Source of the DNA: Trichobilharzia regenti
Taxonomy: Eukaryota > Platyhelminthes > Trematoda > Strigeidida > Schistosomatidae
Length of the DNA stretch: 64,000 nucleotides
Direction of reading: 5' to 3'
NCBI GenBank assembly: GCA_944472135.2
Contig: OX235268.1
Location: 8,934,589-8,998,588, forward strand
The notes below the pieces were generated by a model, which was not told the DNA's origin, ran no database searches, and saw only the letters and a program-made list of their open reading frames with translations. A program made the position numbers and the translations under genes. Shown piece after piece: positions 22,459-33,530 of this stretch (position 1 is its first letter; each line of letters opens with the position of its first letter).

Positions 22459-22973
22459 CTGGCTATTCTTACTTGGCAATCGCCACATCTAAATGAGTCT
22501 GTAATGCAACTTCCTTTCCAGTAAAATAAACTTGAGGTTAAAATGAGTAGATGAAACTGGATTAAATTAATAAGCACTGAATGAACATCTCAACCACCTA
22601 CGGAAGCTCTAGGTTTTTTAAAAGAGACCGATCGGATCAGGACTGAAAACTGTCTTTTACGCTTTCTTTATGCTAATAACAGGCACATGATCAGGGTCCA
22701 TATTTCAGATATGCTAGTTGGATAAGTCCTAAGATGTTTTTCTTCACACAATCTTAACATTTTACTTTGCTCAAATAGATTGCTCATCAGAGCACTTTGC
22801 CTTATAAGTTAGCTCTTTTATTCATGGTTTTACTACCAGTTCTTGCAGGATAAGTAGTATACTGATTAAGTTTTCTTTTCCTTCAAGTTACCAGTGGAAC
22901 ATAGGGCTTCAAGCTATTATAAGTACTGTTTTTGGGATAAATTAAAATAAATTATTATTAACTCTTACAAGTG
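22459..22973. other. no gene; small RTE tip
   Basis: Near 22888-22913 GTGGAACATAGGGCTTCAA is the complement of the RTE 3' coding end. What follows loosely resembles the CR1 3' end, with an ATT-rich tail. The rest is unrecognised. Confidence 0.45.
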
Positions 22974-23140
22974 GTGAGCCCGTGTTTTCATCGTTTGCCT
23001 CCATAGTAGCTTGACGTGTTTTTTTAGCTCTTTTTCATATTGACTATTTTGTTTATTTTTCATGTAGAGTTAGAAATTTTTGTCTTGTTTTCACGTGTAT
23101 TTGTTGTATCACTCCGTTAGTATATCGTTCTGTCCGCATA

Positions 23141-23951
23141 ATGGCTGACAACAATGCTTCACAGATGGGTATAACTTTGCATCTCCCAACCTTCTGGACA
23201 CACCATCCCGCAGAAGTTTAGTTCGCCCTCAAACATATACACTCACAAGAAACGAAGGTAAACCTGGTAATTGTGAGTCTTCCTGAGAATGTCATGGAGG
23301 AGGTGTCTGACGTCCTCGAGGATCCGTCCCCCGAACTTGTATTAGTGGCTCAAGTAGGCGCTAATTAAACGCGCTGCGCTCACTGACCACCAGAAAGTGC
23401 AGGAACTTTTTCGCGATGTTCAGCTTGGCGGCCGAAAGCCCACTCAATTATTACGACAAATGAAGCAGTTGGCCACGGACTTCAAAATAGACGATGCCTT
23501 CTTAAAACAACTTTAGTTACAAAGATTACCACAGATGATTCAGGGCATTTTAGCCCCGATCTACAATTCCTCCTTACCGGAACTAGCCGAAGCGGCCGAT
23601 AGGGCAGTGGGGGCTACTGGATCCAACATGCGCATTTCGGCTGCGGCCACCAACATTCCCGCCCAGACCAAAAAATATCCTGCCGGGGAGTCATGCAGCT
23701 TCGATACGGTGGCCCATATAACCAAGCTTAACGAAGAGATATGTAGTATTAGACAGGAGATGAGAGCCAGAGGTCGCTCGGGTAGTCGCACCAACTCAAC
23801 TCGTAATAGGTCCTTATCACATGCTAGTAGTAGGCGTCGTACGTCTCAAAACTCCCTGCCTGGAGTGTGTTGGTATCATCGGCGTTATGGTGGAAAGGCT
23901 CAAAAGTGCACTCGCCCGTGCACCTTCGATGTTCAACAGTTGGGAAACTAG
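23141..23951 (+). pseudogene. CsRn1-type Gag
   Basis: Begins MADNNASQMGITLHLPTFW. Stops near 23219 and 23366 and at 23515 break the N-terminal part; the C-terminal part is open. It ends with CWYHRRYGGKAQKCTRPC, an exact C-X2-H-X9-C-X3-C arrangement. That CHCC knuckle is characteristic of the CsRn1 clade of trematode Gypsy elements, in place of the usual CCHC. Capsid structural protein; non-functional here. Confidence 0.82.
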
Positions 23952-23959
23952 CAGGCCAG

Positions 23960-25947
23960 CACGTGTTAGCGACTAACGTTGCTGGCGAATCACTCCCATG
24001 TCACCTCTTCTAGGTCACAGAACGTAGCACGGTGATACGCTTCCTCATTGATACCGGAGCAAAGGTCAGTGTAATCCTGTGGTGAGAGCAGGCTGCTAGC
24101 CAACTGGTAGACATTAATCGACGCTGATCGGTGGATATTAATCTAGGCTGATTCAACAACCAATCACAGCAGACTTAAACGTGGGCAAATATGATTCGCA
24201 GATAAATGGCTCTACTTTCCGAGAAATATCGAAAACAACCAATCAGGAGACTGTGTTTGTCTGCTTAACTTCCGACAAACAACCAATCAGAGGACTGACA
24301 TTTTCTGCTTGCATAAGCCCTATTAATGTACATAAAATATATATAAATACGCGTTGATTTTCGTAATAAACGATCTGTTGCCTGGCCCTTGTCTTCTGTT
24401 GTTACAATCCCACCCACAATAGAGGAGCGCAGGCGGCCAATGTCCTTACAACTACGTGCCGCAAATGGTTCGCCGATAGCTACGTTTGGCAGGCGCTTTC
24501 TTCACCTGAATATCGGCTTACGCCGCGCATTCCGCTGGGTCTTTCTAGTAGCGGACGTGACCACAGATATTATCGGCATGGATCTGCTACAGCATTACCA
24601 ACTCCTGGTAGATAGTGGTAAGCACAAGTTGATAGATTCAGCCACAAACCTCTCGGTTAACGGAATCGCCACCCAGTGCCAAACCCTCAGCCCCGTATTT
24701 GCCACACCCACTTGTACTGGTCCATATTTGCATATACTTTAGTCCTTTTCGGATTTGTTCAAACCTAGCAGCGGCCTACCATGTGTGACTTACAACGTCA
24801 CACATCATATTGTCACTACTGGTCCGTCAGTTTTCGCAAAACTACTACGTCTATCCTCAGAAAAACTGAAGGCTGTTAAAGCAGAGTTCGAGCATATGCT
24901 TGAAATGGGGATAGTTCGGCCATCCAGCAGCCCGTGGTCCTCACCGTTGCATCTGGTACCCAAGAATAATGGTTCAGATTGGCGACCTTGTGGAGATTAC
25001 AACAGGTTAAACGTACAAACTGTTCCCGATCGCTACCTTGTCCCTCACATACACGATTTAACATCGCCACTCAAGAAAGCTAGGGTATTTAGCAAGCTGA
25101 ACCTAACACGGGCTTGATGCCAGATTCCCGTCGACCCCAAGGATATACCTAAGACCGCTGTGATTACGCCGTTTGGTCTGTTCGAATTTCTTCGAATGCC
25201 TTTCGGCCTACGGAACGCTGCCCGAACTTTCCAGCGGTTTATCCACGACGTTTTGCGCGGGCTCGATTTCGCCTTTGCCTACCTTAGCGATATTTTGGCA
25301 GCTAGTCCAGATGAGCCAACACATCAGCTTCGTTTGCAGACAGTTTTCCAGGGGCTTATGACACACTCCCTCACACTCAACTTGACGAAGTGTCAGATTG
25401 GAGTCACTTCTTTGAATTTTTTGGTTCACAAGATAGACAAGGATGGCATTTATCCGTTATCTGAGCGGGTAGAGGCTATCCAAAACTTCCCTCTACCAAC
25501 TTCTCTCAAGACACTACGCACTTTTCTCGGAATTGTTAGCTACTACCGTAGCTTTATCCCCCGGTGCGCCCACATCTTGATCCCATTGACTGATATGCTT
25601 AAAGGGAAATGCAAGTCTTTGGTGTTCACTAAGGAAACCTCGACAGCTTTCGCAATTATCAAGAAATCTATTGCTGATACCACAATGTTAGTCCACCTAG
25701 ATGTCCGACTCCCAATCAGCATTTCAGTAGATGCCCCTAACACTGCGACTTGAGCTCTCCCACAACAGCGTATGTCCAATGCATGGCTACCGATTGCTTT
25801 CTTTTCCCGTAAACTTACTGCATGCGAATCTAGATACAGCACCTTCAGTAGAGAAATTCTCACTGTTTATGCTGCTGTCAAACACTTTCGTCACTTCGTG
25901 GAAGGCCGACAATTTACTGTATTCATCGACCATAAGCTATTGACGTA
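23960..25947 (+). pseudogene. CsRn1-like Pol: protease, reverse transcriptase, RNase H start
   Basis: Protease FLIDTGAKVSVI (DTG active site) runs into the solo LTR at 24078 and resumes exactly at 24407 with PPTIEERRRP. Reverse transcriptase: VRPSSSPWSSPLHLVPKNNG, RPCGDYNRLN, MPFGLRNAARTFQ and AYLSDILAAS, where the catalytic YxDD has become YLSD. RNase H follows (FFSRKLTACESRYS, HFRHFVEGRQFTVF) until the CR1 insertion at about 25948. In-frame stops occur near 24741, 25117 and 25751. Inactive. Confidence 0.85.
24078..24406 (+). mobile_element. solo LTR, family 1 (329 bp)
   Basis: Starts TGTGGTGAGAG and ends CTGTTGTTACA, with a 4-bp target duplication ATCC at 24074-24077 and 24407-24410. It carries a TATA-like ATATATAAATAC near 24340-24352 and AATAAA near 24365-24371, as expected for an LTR promoter and polyadenylation signal. 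Deleting it together with one ATCC restores the protease frame of the host Gypsy element. Confidence 0.9.
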
Positions 25948-28325
25948 GTCAAGTTTAATACACGTCTGGACAAATCACTAGACCAGGTTTTCATAAATGA
26001 CCGTGATGTATATGAAACCCGAAGGAGAGCTCCTTTGCTAAACTCTGACCATTGCATTATTCGTATTTTACCGAAAGTGTACGGCAAGTTACAACAAAAA
26101 TTGTTTAGTCATTTAACAAAGAAGATACATGAAAGTTCATATTCCCATGACAACATTCTAGCACTAAGAAGCATGTTGTATGATACCAACTGGGAACTAT
26201 TTACTGACGATAAGTTGGATACTACTGTCTCTAATATAACCGATTATCTGAAGTTTTGTTTGGAAATTTGCCATCCATATGAAACACTGTTTTCGAGATT
26301 TGACAGAATCTCTTCTTTGCAACTGAAAAAACTTAGAAGACTAAAAGAGAAGTTGTATAAGAATTGTGATAATACTGGTGTTCGTAAAATAAACACCGAT
26401 ATAAAAATTGAAATAGAAAGGTTGAACAGTCTATATAATGAAAAATTTTTATCATGTAAAAATTCTTCAAACATTTGGAAACTTTTCAATAAACAAATGT
26501 CTGTTGATGCTTGTTCTTATGTTAATGCTTTAAACAAATCATTTATCAAGAAACAAATTAATATGGTTGTACCTGATGTACCTAGTCACGAAAATGGTCA
26601 TTTTCCGGGTTTTAAAGAGAAGGATGTATTATTATGTTTGAAGTCATTAAATCCAACACACAGCCTTGGTCGAGACGGTGTACCAAGCATTCTTCTTCAA
26701 AAGTGTGCAGACATCTTGTGTCATCCTCTTACTCAAATCTTTAACGCATCATTTAACAGGGAAACGGTACCTGCTGACTGGAAAGAAATCAAGGTTGTAC
26801 CTGTACAGAAATCATCTTCTGGAGCAGGTATAAAGTTTAGACCGGTAGCTATAACATCTCCTTTTTTGAAAACTATGGAGAAACTTCTTTTGAATATTCT
26901 TAAACCTTCTTCTTTAGTGACCCTAAGCAGTTTGCTTATAAGTTTGGAAGAAGTACATTAGATGCAGCCATTGTACTACACCACAATATTGTTTCCTGCC
27001 TTGATAAGGGTGCTAAGTTCGTTCGAACAGCTTTTTAGACTATACTGCAGCTTTCGACTCTGTTCCTAGGACACTTTTATTAGGAAAGATGATTTCAGCT
27101 CAAACAGAGTCCTGGGCAACTAGATGGCTGTCTTCTTATTTTAAGGATAGGAAACAGCATACTGTTTTGGCTGGAAAGCGCTCCACTTCTCAGCTAACTG
27201 AAAGTGGTGTGCCTCAAGGTGCAGTACTTTCTCCATTTCTTTTCTCTTTCTTTTTGCATGACCTTCCGAACTCCCCCAAAGTTAACTTCATTAAGTATGC
27301 TGATGATCTGACCGTTTCTGTCCCTGTAGTTTCCACATCGAATTGTTCCCATATGAATGGCTTCTTAGCTGAAGTTAAGGATTGGTCTGGCTCAAATGGT
27401 CTTAAACTAAATCCAACTAAATGTAACACTGTTGATTTCAGCTTGAGAAGTGAAGAAGACATGCATGGATTGATCCAATCTCATGATTGTTGTAATATTG
27501 ATGGTACCATGATAGAGAGTAAGTCAAGTGTTTCTTATCTTGGCATTAGTTTCTCTTCAAACCTTTGCTGGTCGACTCATATTCTTATAGTTTCTAAGAA
27601 AGTTTTCCGTCTGACTTATCCCATAAAGAAGCTGAGGCACTCAGGTATAACCCAATCTCTTATCATACAATTTATTAATTCATGTGTTTTGCCCATCATT
27701 CTTTATTGTTCTCCATTATTCTTCCTCTGGGCTACTCAAGAAAGACCATATAATACTACGAAGAACATTGAGGGCTGTAAGTAGGGTCAGTGCTATCCCT
27801 TTGACTGAACTAAATGACACTGTTGTCAATAGGCATATGAATTCTTGTAAACACTTAGCTAAAGTTATCTTATCTGATAGTGAACATCCTCTTTATTCAC
27901 AATTGTTTCCTTGTATCTCTTCGGGTAAGACCAGAAGAAATTTCATAAACATTTATGCTCGTACTACAAAATATAAAAAAATTCGACCGTACCATATTTG
28001 GCACGAGTATTGTGTGAAGAGGCAAATATCAGAAACGAACTTTTACAACTTTTAAACCATTAACTAAACTATAAAATGTAATGATGCACATTAATGCATG
28101 TGTTATTTGTTATATTATCTATTTATTATTCACTATGACCTAGCAATGGTGTGATTTTGTTGGGGTTTTATTATTTCCTATTAACTATCAATATTTTAAC
28201 ATCTTATATATTTATATAATTATAAACAGAGCTAAACCATTGCAATATGTATAATGAAACGCTGAAAATTCCATGCTGTAAATTGTTGTTGTTGTGGAAT
28301 GAAGTGATTATATTATTAAAATTAT
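25948..28325 (+). mobile_element. CR1-clade LINE, 5'-truncated
   Basis: Interrupts the Gypsy RNase H between FIDHKLLT and a DRYSPRE-like continuation. It begins at the end of an endonuclease domain (LLNSDHCII, with the SDH motif) and runs through a full reverse transcriptase to a 3' end with GCTGAAAATTCCATGCTGTA near 28261-28280. No clear target duplication was seen. Assigned to CR1 from reverse transcriptase motifs and 3'-end style. Confidence 0.82.
25951..28055 (+). pseudogene. CR1 reverse transcriptase ORF, frameshifted
   Basis: The open stretch from 26035 covers the linker and fingers (DVLLCLKSLNPTHSLGRDGV, VPADWKEIKVVPV, FRPVAITSPFLKTMEKLLL). A shift near 26940-27080 carries the part with YKFGRSTLDAAIVLHH and DYTAAFDSVPR (motif A). 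From 27089: SGVPQGAVLSPFLFSFFLHD (motif B), KYADDLTVSVPV (intact catalytic YADD), SYLGISFSSNLCWSTH and NSCVLPIILYCSPL. A further shift at about 27720 leads to the C-terminal VNRHMNSCKHLAKVILSDSE and YARTTKYKK. It is the most complete CR1 copy here and has a normal YADD. Confidence 0.85.
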
Positions 28326-28332
28326 TACTACA

Positions 28333-29412
28333 GACAGGTATTCACCACGTGAATCACACCATTTAGACTATATTTCATAGTTCACTTCCGATATCCAGCA
28401 CGTTTTTGGAGCTGATAACCCGATAGCAGACGCCTTGTCTCGCGTATGCGTTACGTCGGCGCCACCAACCATCGATCTTAATAAAATGGCCGAACTCCAA
28501 CTGAAGGATTTGAACTTAGAACACCTGTCAAATAAAACCTCACTGAAAACAGAACGTGTCCCCTTGCTATACAGTGAAACAACTATAATTTGCGATATGT
28601 CAACGGGCATTCCTCGACCGATTGTCCCCAGATCTTTACGCCGCACCGTGTTTGAGTGCCTCCACAACCTTTCCCATCCTGGCATACGAGCAACGGACAA
28701 GTTGATATCGGCCAGATTTGTGTGGCCCGTTATCAACCGTGATGTCCGTCAATAGACACGTACTTGTGTGCAATGCCAACGTGCTAAAGTCACCAAGCAT
28801 GACATCACGCCGTTGGGGACGTTTGCGACCCAGACGCTCGGTTCCATCATATACACCTGGATTTTATTTTTATTTTATTTTTATTTTTGATTTACAGCTT
28901 GATTCCACACTGTATTTTTGGTACAAGTATGGAATTTTCAGCATGGATATCGTAGAGCCCCTACTCCCGTCGAACGGCTGCTCGTATTTGCTCACATACG
29001 TGGATCGTTTCACACGTTGGCCGGAAGCCATTCCGATACAAGATGTAACGGCTCAAACCATCTGCCGTGTCTTCATGGAAGGCTGGGTTGCCCATTTTGG
29101 ATGTTCCGCCACTGTCACTACCGACCGTGGACAGCAATTCGAATCCACAAGCTTCAAGAAACTGTTAGAGCTGTTGGGATGAAACGCATTCGAACAACTG
29201 CGTATCACCCCGCGGCAACTGAGCTAGTAGAACGTTTCCACCATCAAGTGAAAGCCGCGTTGATGGCAGTAGACAACAGTCGGTGGATAGATTCGCTGCC
29301 TTTGATTCTACATAGCACCGTGCTACTCTAAAAAAGAATATGCAATGCTCCCCAGCCGAATCGGTGTACGGTAGTTCTCTTCGTTTACCGGGCGAGCTAA
29401 TCGCTCCTGAAG
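28333..29412 (+). pseudogene. CsRn1-like Pol: RNase H end and integrase
   Basis: Resumes after the CR1 with RYSPRE, then FGADNPIADALSRV (RNase H end). The integrase zinc-binding part follows (HNLSHPGIRATDKLI, then CVQCQRAKV after a stop near 28753). The SINE fragment at 28861-28951 falls inside the core. After it come YVDRFTRWPEAIP (first Asp), TTDRGQQFES (second Asp) and, after a frameshift, TTAYHPAATELVERFHHQV (Glu region). It ends abruptly at the BEL-like LTR at 29413. Confidence 0.85.
28861..28951 (-). mobile_element. SINE family A, 3' fragment inside Gypsy integrase
   Basis: T-rich run, then ACAGCTTGATTCCACACTGT and the complement of GCTGAAAATTCCATAC. This is only the last about 90 bp of the SINE, a 5' truncation typical of target-primed reverse transcription. 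It interrupts the integrase coding sequence. Confidence 0.85.
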
Positions 29413-29771
29413 TGTCAATGGAGTTGAAGATTGAACGATCAATTCATGGTTGTTTGCTTAAAATCAACTTCCCCAATTTTCGCGGAGGCATCAATACGAC
29501 AGTCATCGTCTCATCGGTCGCTGTTCAGCAAGAAGTCAGTAGACAACCGTCAGAAGTAATATTGTGATTTATTATTGTAATATTTGTTCACAGACCTTAG
29601 TGGAATTATTTTTTATATGTTGGTGTTACAATAAAGAATTCTCGAGCGGCCAATCTGTGTTTTGGTTTTTGCGTCCGTTATTACTAAGCGTTTCTGAAAA
29701 TCTTCAAGGAACAGCGTGAGCCCGGGCGTAGTAAGAGCTGGGCATTAACGGTTTACGAGACGTGACTGACA
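29413..29771 (+). repeat. 5' LTR of the BEL-like element
   Basis: 359 bp, TGTCAATGG start and GACTGACA end. Contains AATAAAG near 29630 as a candidate polyadenylation signal. Confidence 0.9.
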
Positions 29772-29916
29772 GTTTCTGACGGTGGAAACAGATTCTGGCG
29801 GATTCAGACAGTCGGTGACCGTTTGGATAGTCACCGTTCATCTTTCCTGGTGCCGGTCAAGTCCTCTTTGAACAAGCAATATCTGGAACGTTTTTGGAAT
29901 TGGGTCAAGTTCAACA

Positions 29917-31911
29917 ATGCCTGGGTCAAAGAAGGGACAGAGTGTCTTGAATGCAAACAGGAAAGTAAGTCATGGTGACTTGTCTGTTAATTGTAACGAT
30001 GTGTCTGATGTTAAGCATGATATGGTTGATGTTACTGTTTCGCCGTTCAGGGATAATAGGAACATCAAACTCCCTAAATTTGAACCACGGTGTTTCGATG
30101 GAAACTCGGCTGATTATTTACAATTTGTAAAGGAGTTTGAGATCATGTTGAGTAGTTTTCTATTAAGTGATGAATTGAAGTTAATGTATTTGATGAGATA
30201 TTGCACTGGAGATGCTGCAAGAGCTATACGGTGCTGTACGTTTATGAAGCCAAAAGAGGGCTACTACGAGGCTATGAGCATATTACGTCAAAGGTTTGGA
30301 AGACCTTCGATGATTGCAGGGAAATTATTCGAGGCTGCTAAGGGTAATGGTGGTCAATTACAGGATGACTCCCAGGTACTCACTTAGTTTTTAGATAATT
30401 TGCTAATTTACAAGAATGGAATGATTTCGATGAATTGCATGAGTGACCTCAACTCGAGTTTTATACTAGAAGTAATAGCAAGACGCCTACCTACTCGACT
30501 GCAAAGGAAGTGGGTGAAGATAAGCTTTCGTATGGAGGATGAGGGTATCGAGCCAAAGTTTGATGATATCCTGAAACTAGTAAAAGATAGTGTCAATCAA
30601 TCTATGAGCAAGTTTGCCAGTATATTGAATCTCACCCCTAGAATAGAGCAGTCTGAGGGTAAAACGCAATCATTGATGACGAATAGGCCTCAGAGAGGTG
30701 GATATCGAGAAGGCTCCCTGATGCCTAGTAATGCATATAGACCTAGTGAGTGTAACAGGTTTCGTAGTACATCCTCAACAGATAAGTTGCAAGCTGCAAG
30801 AGAAACACGGTTGTGTTTTACACGTTTGAAAGAAGTGCATACAAAGGTGAACTGTGAACCAGTGAGCAAGTTCAGTGATAAGCTAAATGTAAACTCCAGG
30901 CCTGACTCCGAATTGTGTGACGATAACGGTGCTGTGAAGAAGTCTGTAATTGCAACTAGTAAGCCATTGTTGAATAGAGTGTCACAGAATAGAGTTACTG
31001 CTTCAGAGTGCAGTTCTGACTCCACAAGTTTACAAAGTATAACTAGTCAGAGTGAAGACATAAAACCTTTTAGGATTTGCGAGGAGGAACCAAAATTGTC
31101 TACTTCTGTTATTAAAGAGTTTGAAAATGATGAACTTGACGGTAAATTGAATATTTGTGGTAATGATCATGATAGTGCAGATTTCTCTTTGGTTGATCAT
31201 AATGAAATAGAGGGAATGCCTACTACTGCTAAGTTAAATAAAGGTTCTGTACAACTACAACGTGAAGTAGAAATAAATGCAGAAACAGTTACAGAAGGCA
31301 TGCGTACTTGTGAGACCGTCAGTGTGATTGATCAGAATGTAGCCCACCGATCATCAGATGCTGGTGCTAAACCTGAGCTGATAGTAAAAGACACCAGTGG
31401 TGGTGGTCTTGCAGGTAGACAAATTTCTGAAAGTCGAGCAACAACAGCTTCTGATCCACCGCTAACTTCATCAACTGATATCAATCAGTCGTCGTTGGTG
31501 TTGTCATCCACAATGAAACAGACACCCATCAACTCAAGTATCTTGTGCAATGACTATGGTAGTATCAGTTCGTTTGAAAGGACGAATATCAATAGTCAGT
31601 TTAGTGAGGATAAGCCAAGTGTAAACGAGAGAGTAATTGTTAAATTGACGTGCACGTACAAAGGCATTACTTTTTTCAAGTTACTATTTGAATGCTATTA
31701 TCTTTGGTGTAAATTACTCTGTTTCTACACTTGGTTGACCAGATACGTCGTATGTTTGTTCGTCATCTATATTCTACGATACAATGACATGGGCGTGTTG
31801 CCGTTCAGATTTGAGGATATAGCTCATAGAAGGAAGTTAGCAAATGAACTCTGCGACGATTTTCCAACCTGGGGCGTCAACCTGAGAAGGGTTGTAGGCG
31901 TACTGCTGTAA
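29917..31911 (+). CDS. BEL/Pao-type Gag with unusual C-terminal extension, one internal TAG
   Basis: From ATG 29917 (MPGSKKGQSVLN) the frame is open to 31911 except for a single TAG at 30385-30387. The first 300 residues look like Pao-type Gag: KLPKFEPRCFDGNSADYLQF, GDAARAIRC, EAMSILRQRFGRPSMIAGK and FILEVIARRLPTRLQRKWVK. Near 30814-30855 CFTRLKEVHTKVNC is a zinc knuckle whose second Cys has become Arg. Where a protease would follow there are about 270 Ser/Thr/Glu-rich residues with no family I recognise, then a hydrophobic, possibly membrane-spanning segment (LTRYVVCLFVIYIL) near the end. Role of the extension unknown. Gag forms capsids; a pol-less copy would depend on enzymes supplied by another element. 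Confidence 0.72.
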
Positions 31912-32318
31912 GTCCTACAATTCTTCAAAGGGTAGCGCATCAGTGAGCGGTGGAATGTGTTGGTGTGTGATTTTGTACATATGTTCATATTGTATATACT
32001 GAATTGATGTCATCTGTCATCTAGCTGTTGGTAATTCTGTTTGTGTCCGGACGACTTCCACTTGGATCATCAACCTGAGAAGGAATGTAGGCGTACTGCT
32101 GTAAGTCCTACAGTTCTTCAACGGTAGTTTGGCGTGCCAGAATACACAACTTTTGATGTGTTGATTGTACATATGTTTGTGTTAAATAGTTGTGTGAGTT
32201 CCAATTATCGCAACTGTTGGTTAATCTTGCTTGTGTCCGGACATTCCACAACTTACAATCGTCAACCTGTGAAGGGTTGTAGGCGTACTGGTGTAAGTCC
32301 TGCAATTCTTCAAAGGAA
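31876..32318 (+). repeat. 192-bp tandem repeat inside the BEL-like element
   Basis: The motif GTAGGCGTACTG(C/G)TGTAAGTCC recurs three times at a spacing of 192-193 bp (unit starts at 31876, about 32069 and 32261). Each unit also has TTGTGTCCGGAC. The third unit is partial. The Gag-like ORF ends inside the first unit. 32319-33023 shows nothing recognisable. Confidence 0.85.
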
Positions 32319-33023
32319 TTCCACCAAGACATGATCCGCGAGGTTGTTTGTACTATTTGTATATACGTGTGGTGTGTCATAGCAATTGGTGTATTTTGGA
32401 TTCCTTGTGTTTACTTGTTGTTTTCGTATCTTGTTTTTATTGCGTAATTTTGTTAAAATTTTCGTCGTGATTACTTCTGAAGTTGTTTCGAGTCTTCTAG
32501 ATCCATGGATGAATTGATTGATGTTAAGGACAGCAGATGGGTTGTATACGCCGGGGAGGCTAGGCTATTGCTGAGAATGAAATGCACACGGAGATAATTG
32601 TTAGCTGCGGTCCGACACGCCGGGGAGAAAGAGTGTAAACGACTGAGGCTCGCATACATCACCGTTACTAGAACTGAGGCGGAATGAGTGACAAGCGATT
32701 TCAGTGGTAATTGGTAGTGAGTGGATAAGAGGATGAGCGTAGAGTATCGTGAGGTACTGCCATGGTCATGTTGCATTCTGCAAGAGTCATTCTAGCAAGT
32801 GGCGATTGTAATGCGAGATGTCAAGAGGAGGCCTTTAATTTGAAGGCGCAGGTCGTCATTGATGTGTGAGATTGTGCTGTGAATATGCTTGTGATGTGTT
32901 GGCTTTTCTGTTTGTTTTCCATTTCAGCTCTGTCCGTGTGACCCAGGTTCTCGCAATGGCATCCAAGTCAACGTGCATTGGTCGTGAAGGAAAAAAGGGT
33001 TGGATCCCCTTTTTGCCGGGGAG

Positions 33024-33382
33024 TGTCAATGTAGTTGAAGATTGAACGATCAATTCATGGTTGTTTGCTTAAAATCAACTTCCCCAATTTTCGCGGAGGC
33101 ATCAATACGACAGTCATCGTCTCATCGGTCGCTGTTCAGCAAGAAGTCAGTAGACAACCGTCAGAAGTAATATTGTGATTTATTATTGTAATATTTGTTC
33201 ACAGACCTTAGTGGAATTATTTTTTATATGTTGGTGTTACAATAAAGAATTCTCGAGCGGCCAATCTGTGTTTTGGTTTTTGCGTCCGTTATTACTAAGC
33301 GTTTCTGAAAAACTTCAAGGAACAGCGTGAGCCCGGGCGTAGTAAGAGCTGGGCATCAACGGTTTACGAGACGTGACTGACA
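33024..33382 (+). repeat. 3' LTR of the BEL-like element
   Basis: 359 bp, almost identical to 29413-29771, preceded by GCCGGGGAG. Confidence 0.9.
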
Positions 33383-33500
33383 CCAGTCCTTGTGCAGGCT
33401 CAACTAACTCACCTCCAGTGACGAATGATGATTCTCCTACCGTCACCAGTTAGACCTCTGTCACTCGTGCAGGTCGACATGTCCACTGGCGCAATAGGTT
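33383..33500 (+). pseudogene. C-terminal end of the CsRn1-like Pol
   Basis: One frame reads SPCAGSTNSPPVTNDDSPTV and, after a stop, TRAGRHVHWRNRLTEFL. This resembles the arginine-rich tail of CsRn1/Boudicca-type Pol. The integrase C-terminal part that should precede it is absent, so the BEL-like insertion was accompanied by a deletion. Confidence 0.6.
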
Positions 33501-33530
33501 AACTGAATTCCTTCACTGAACTGCTCCATA

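Larger units (their letters stand above)
29413..33382 (+). mobile_element. BEL/Pao-like LTR element with gag but no recognisable pol
   Basis: Two 359-bp LTRs (TGTCA...TGACA) enclose 3.25 kb. They differ at only about 3 of 359 positions, so the copy is young. The interior has a gag-type ORF (29917-31911), a 192-bp tandem repeat (from 31876) and noncoding sequence; I find no protease, reverse transcriptase or integrase motifs. A purine run GGGGAG lies just before the 3' LTR. It sits in Gypsy pol, but the flanking bases (left TGAAG, right CCAGT) do not match and part of the host element is missing. Confidence 0.82.
22974..33530 (+). mobile_element. CsRn1/Boudicca-like Gypsy element, decayed and repeatedly invaded
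   Basis: Begins near a primer-binding-site-like TGGTGAGCCCGTG (22974) and contains gag (23141), protease, reverse transcriptase, RNase H and integrase pieces on the + strand, ending with a Pol C-terminus at 33383-33500. It is interrupted by a solo LTR (24078-24406), a CR1 LINE (25948-28325), a SINE fragment (28861-28951) and a BEL-like element (29413-33382). Intact LTRs of its own were not located. Confidence 0.8.

Noticed and set aside
30690..31025. antisense ORF in the BEL-like element
   Set aside because: Shadow of the Gag-type frame.
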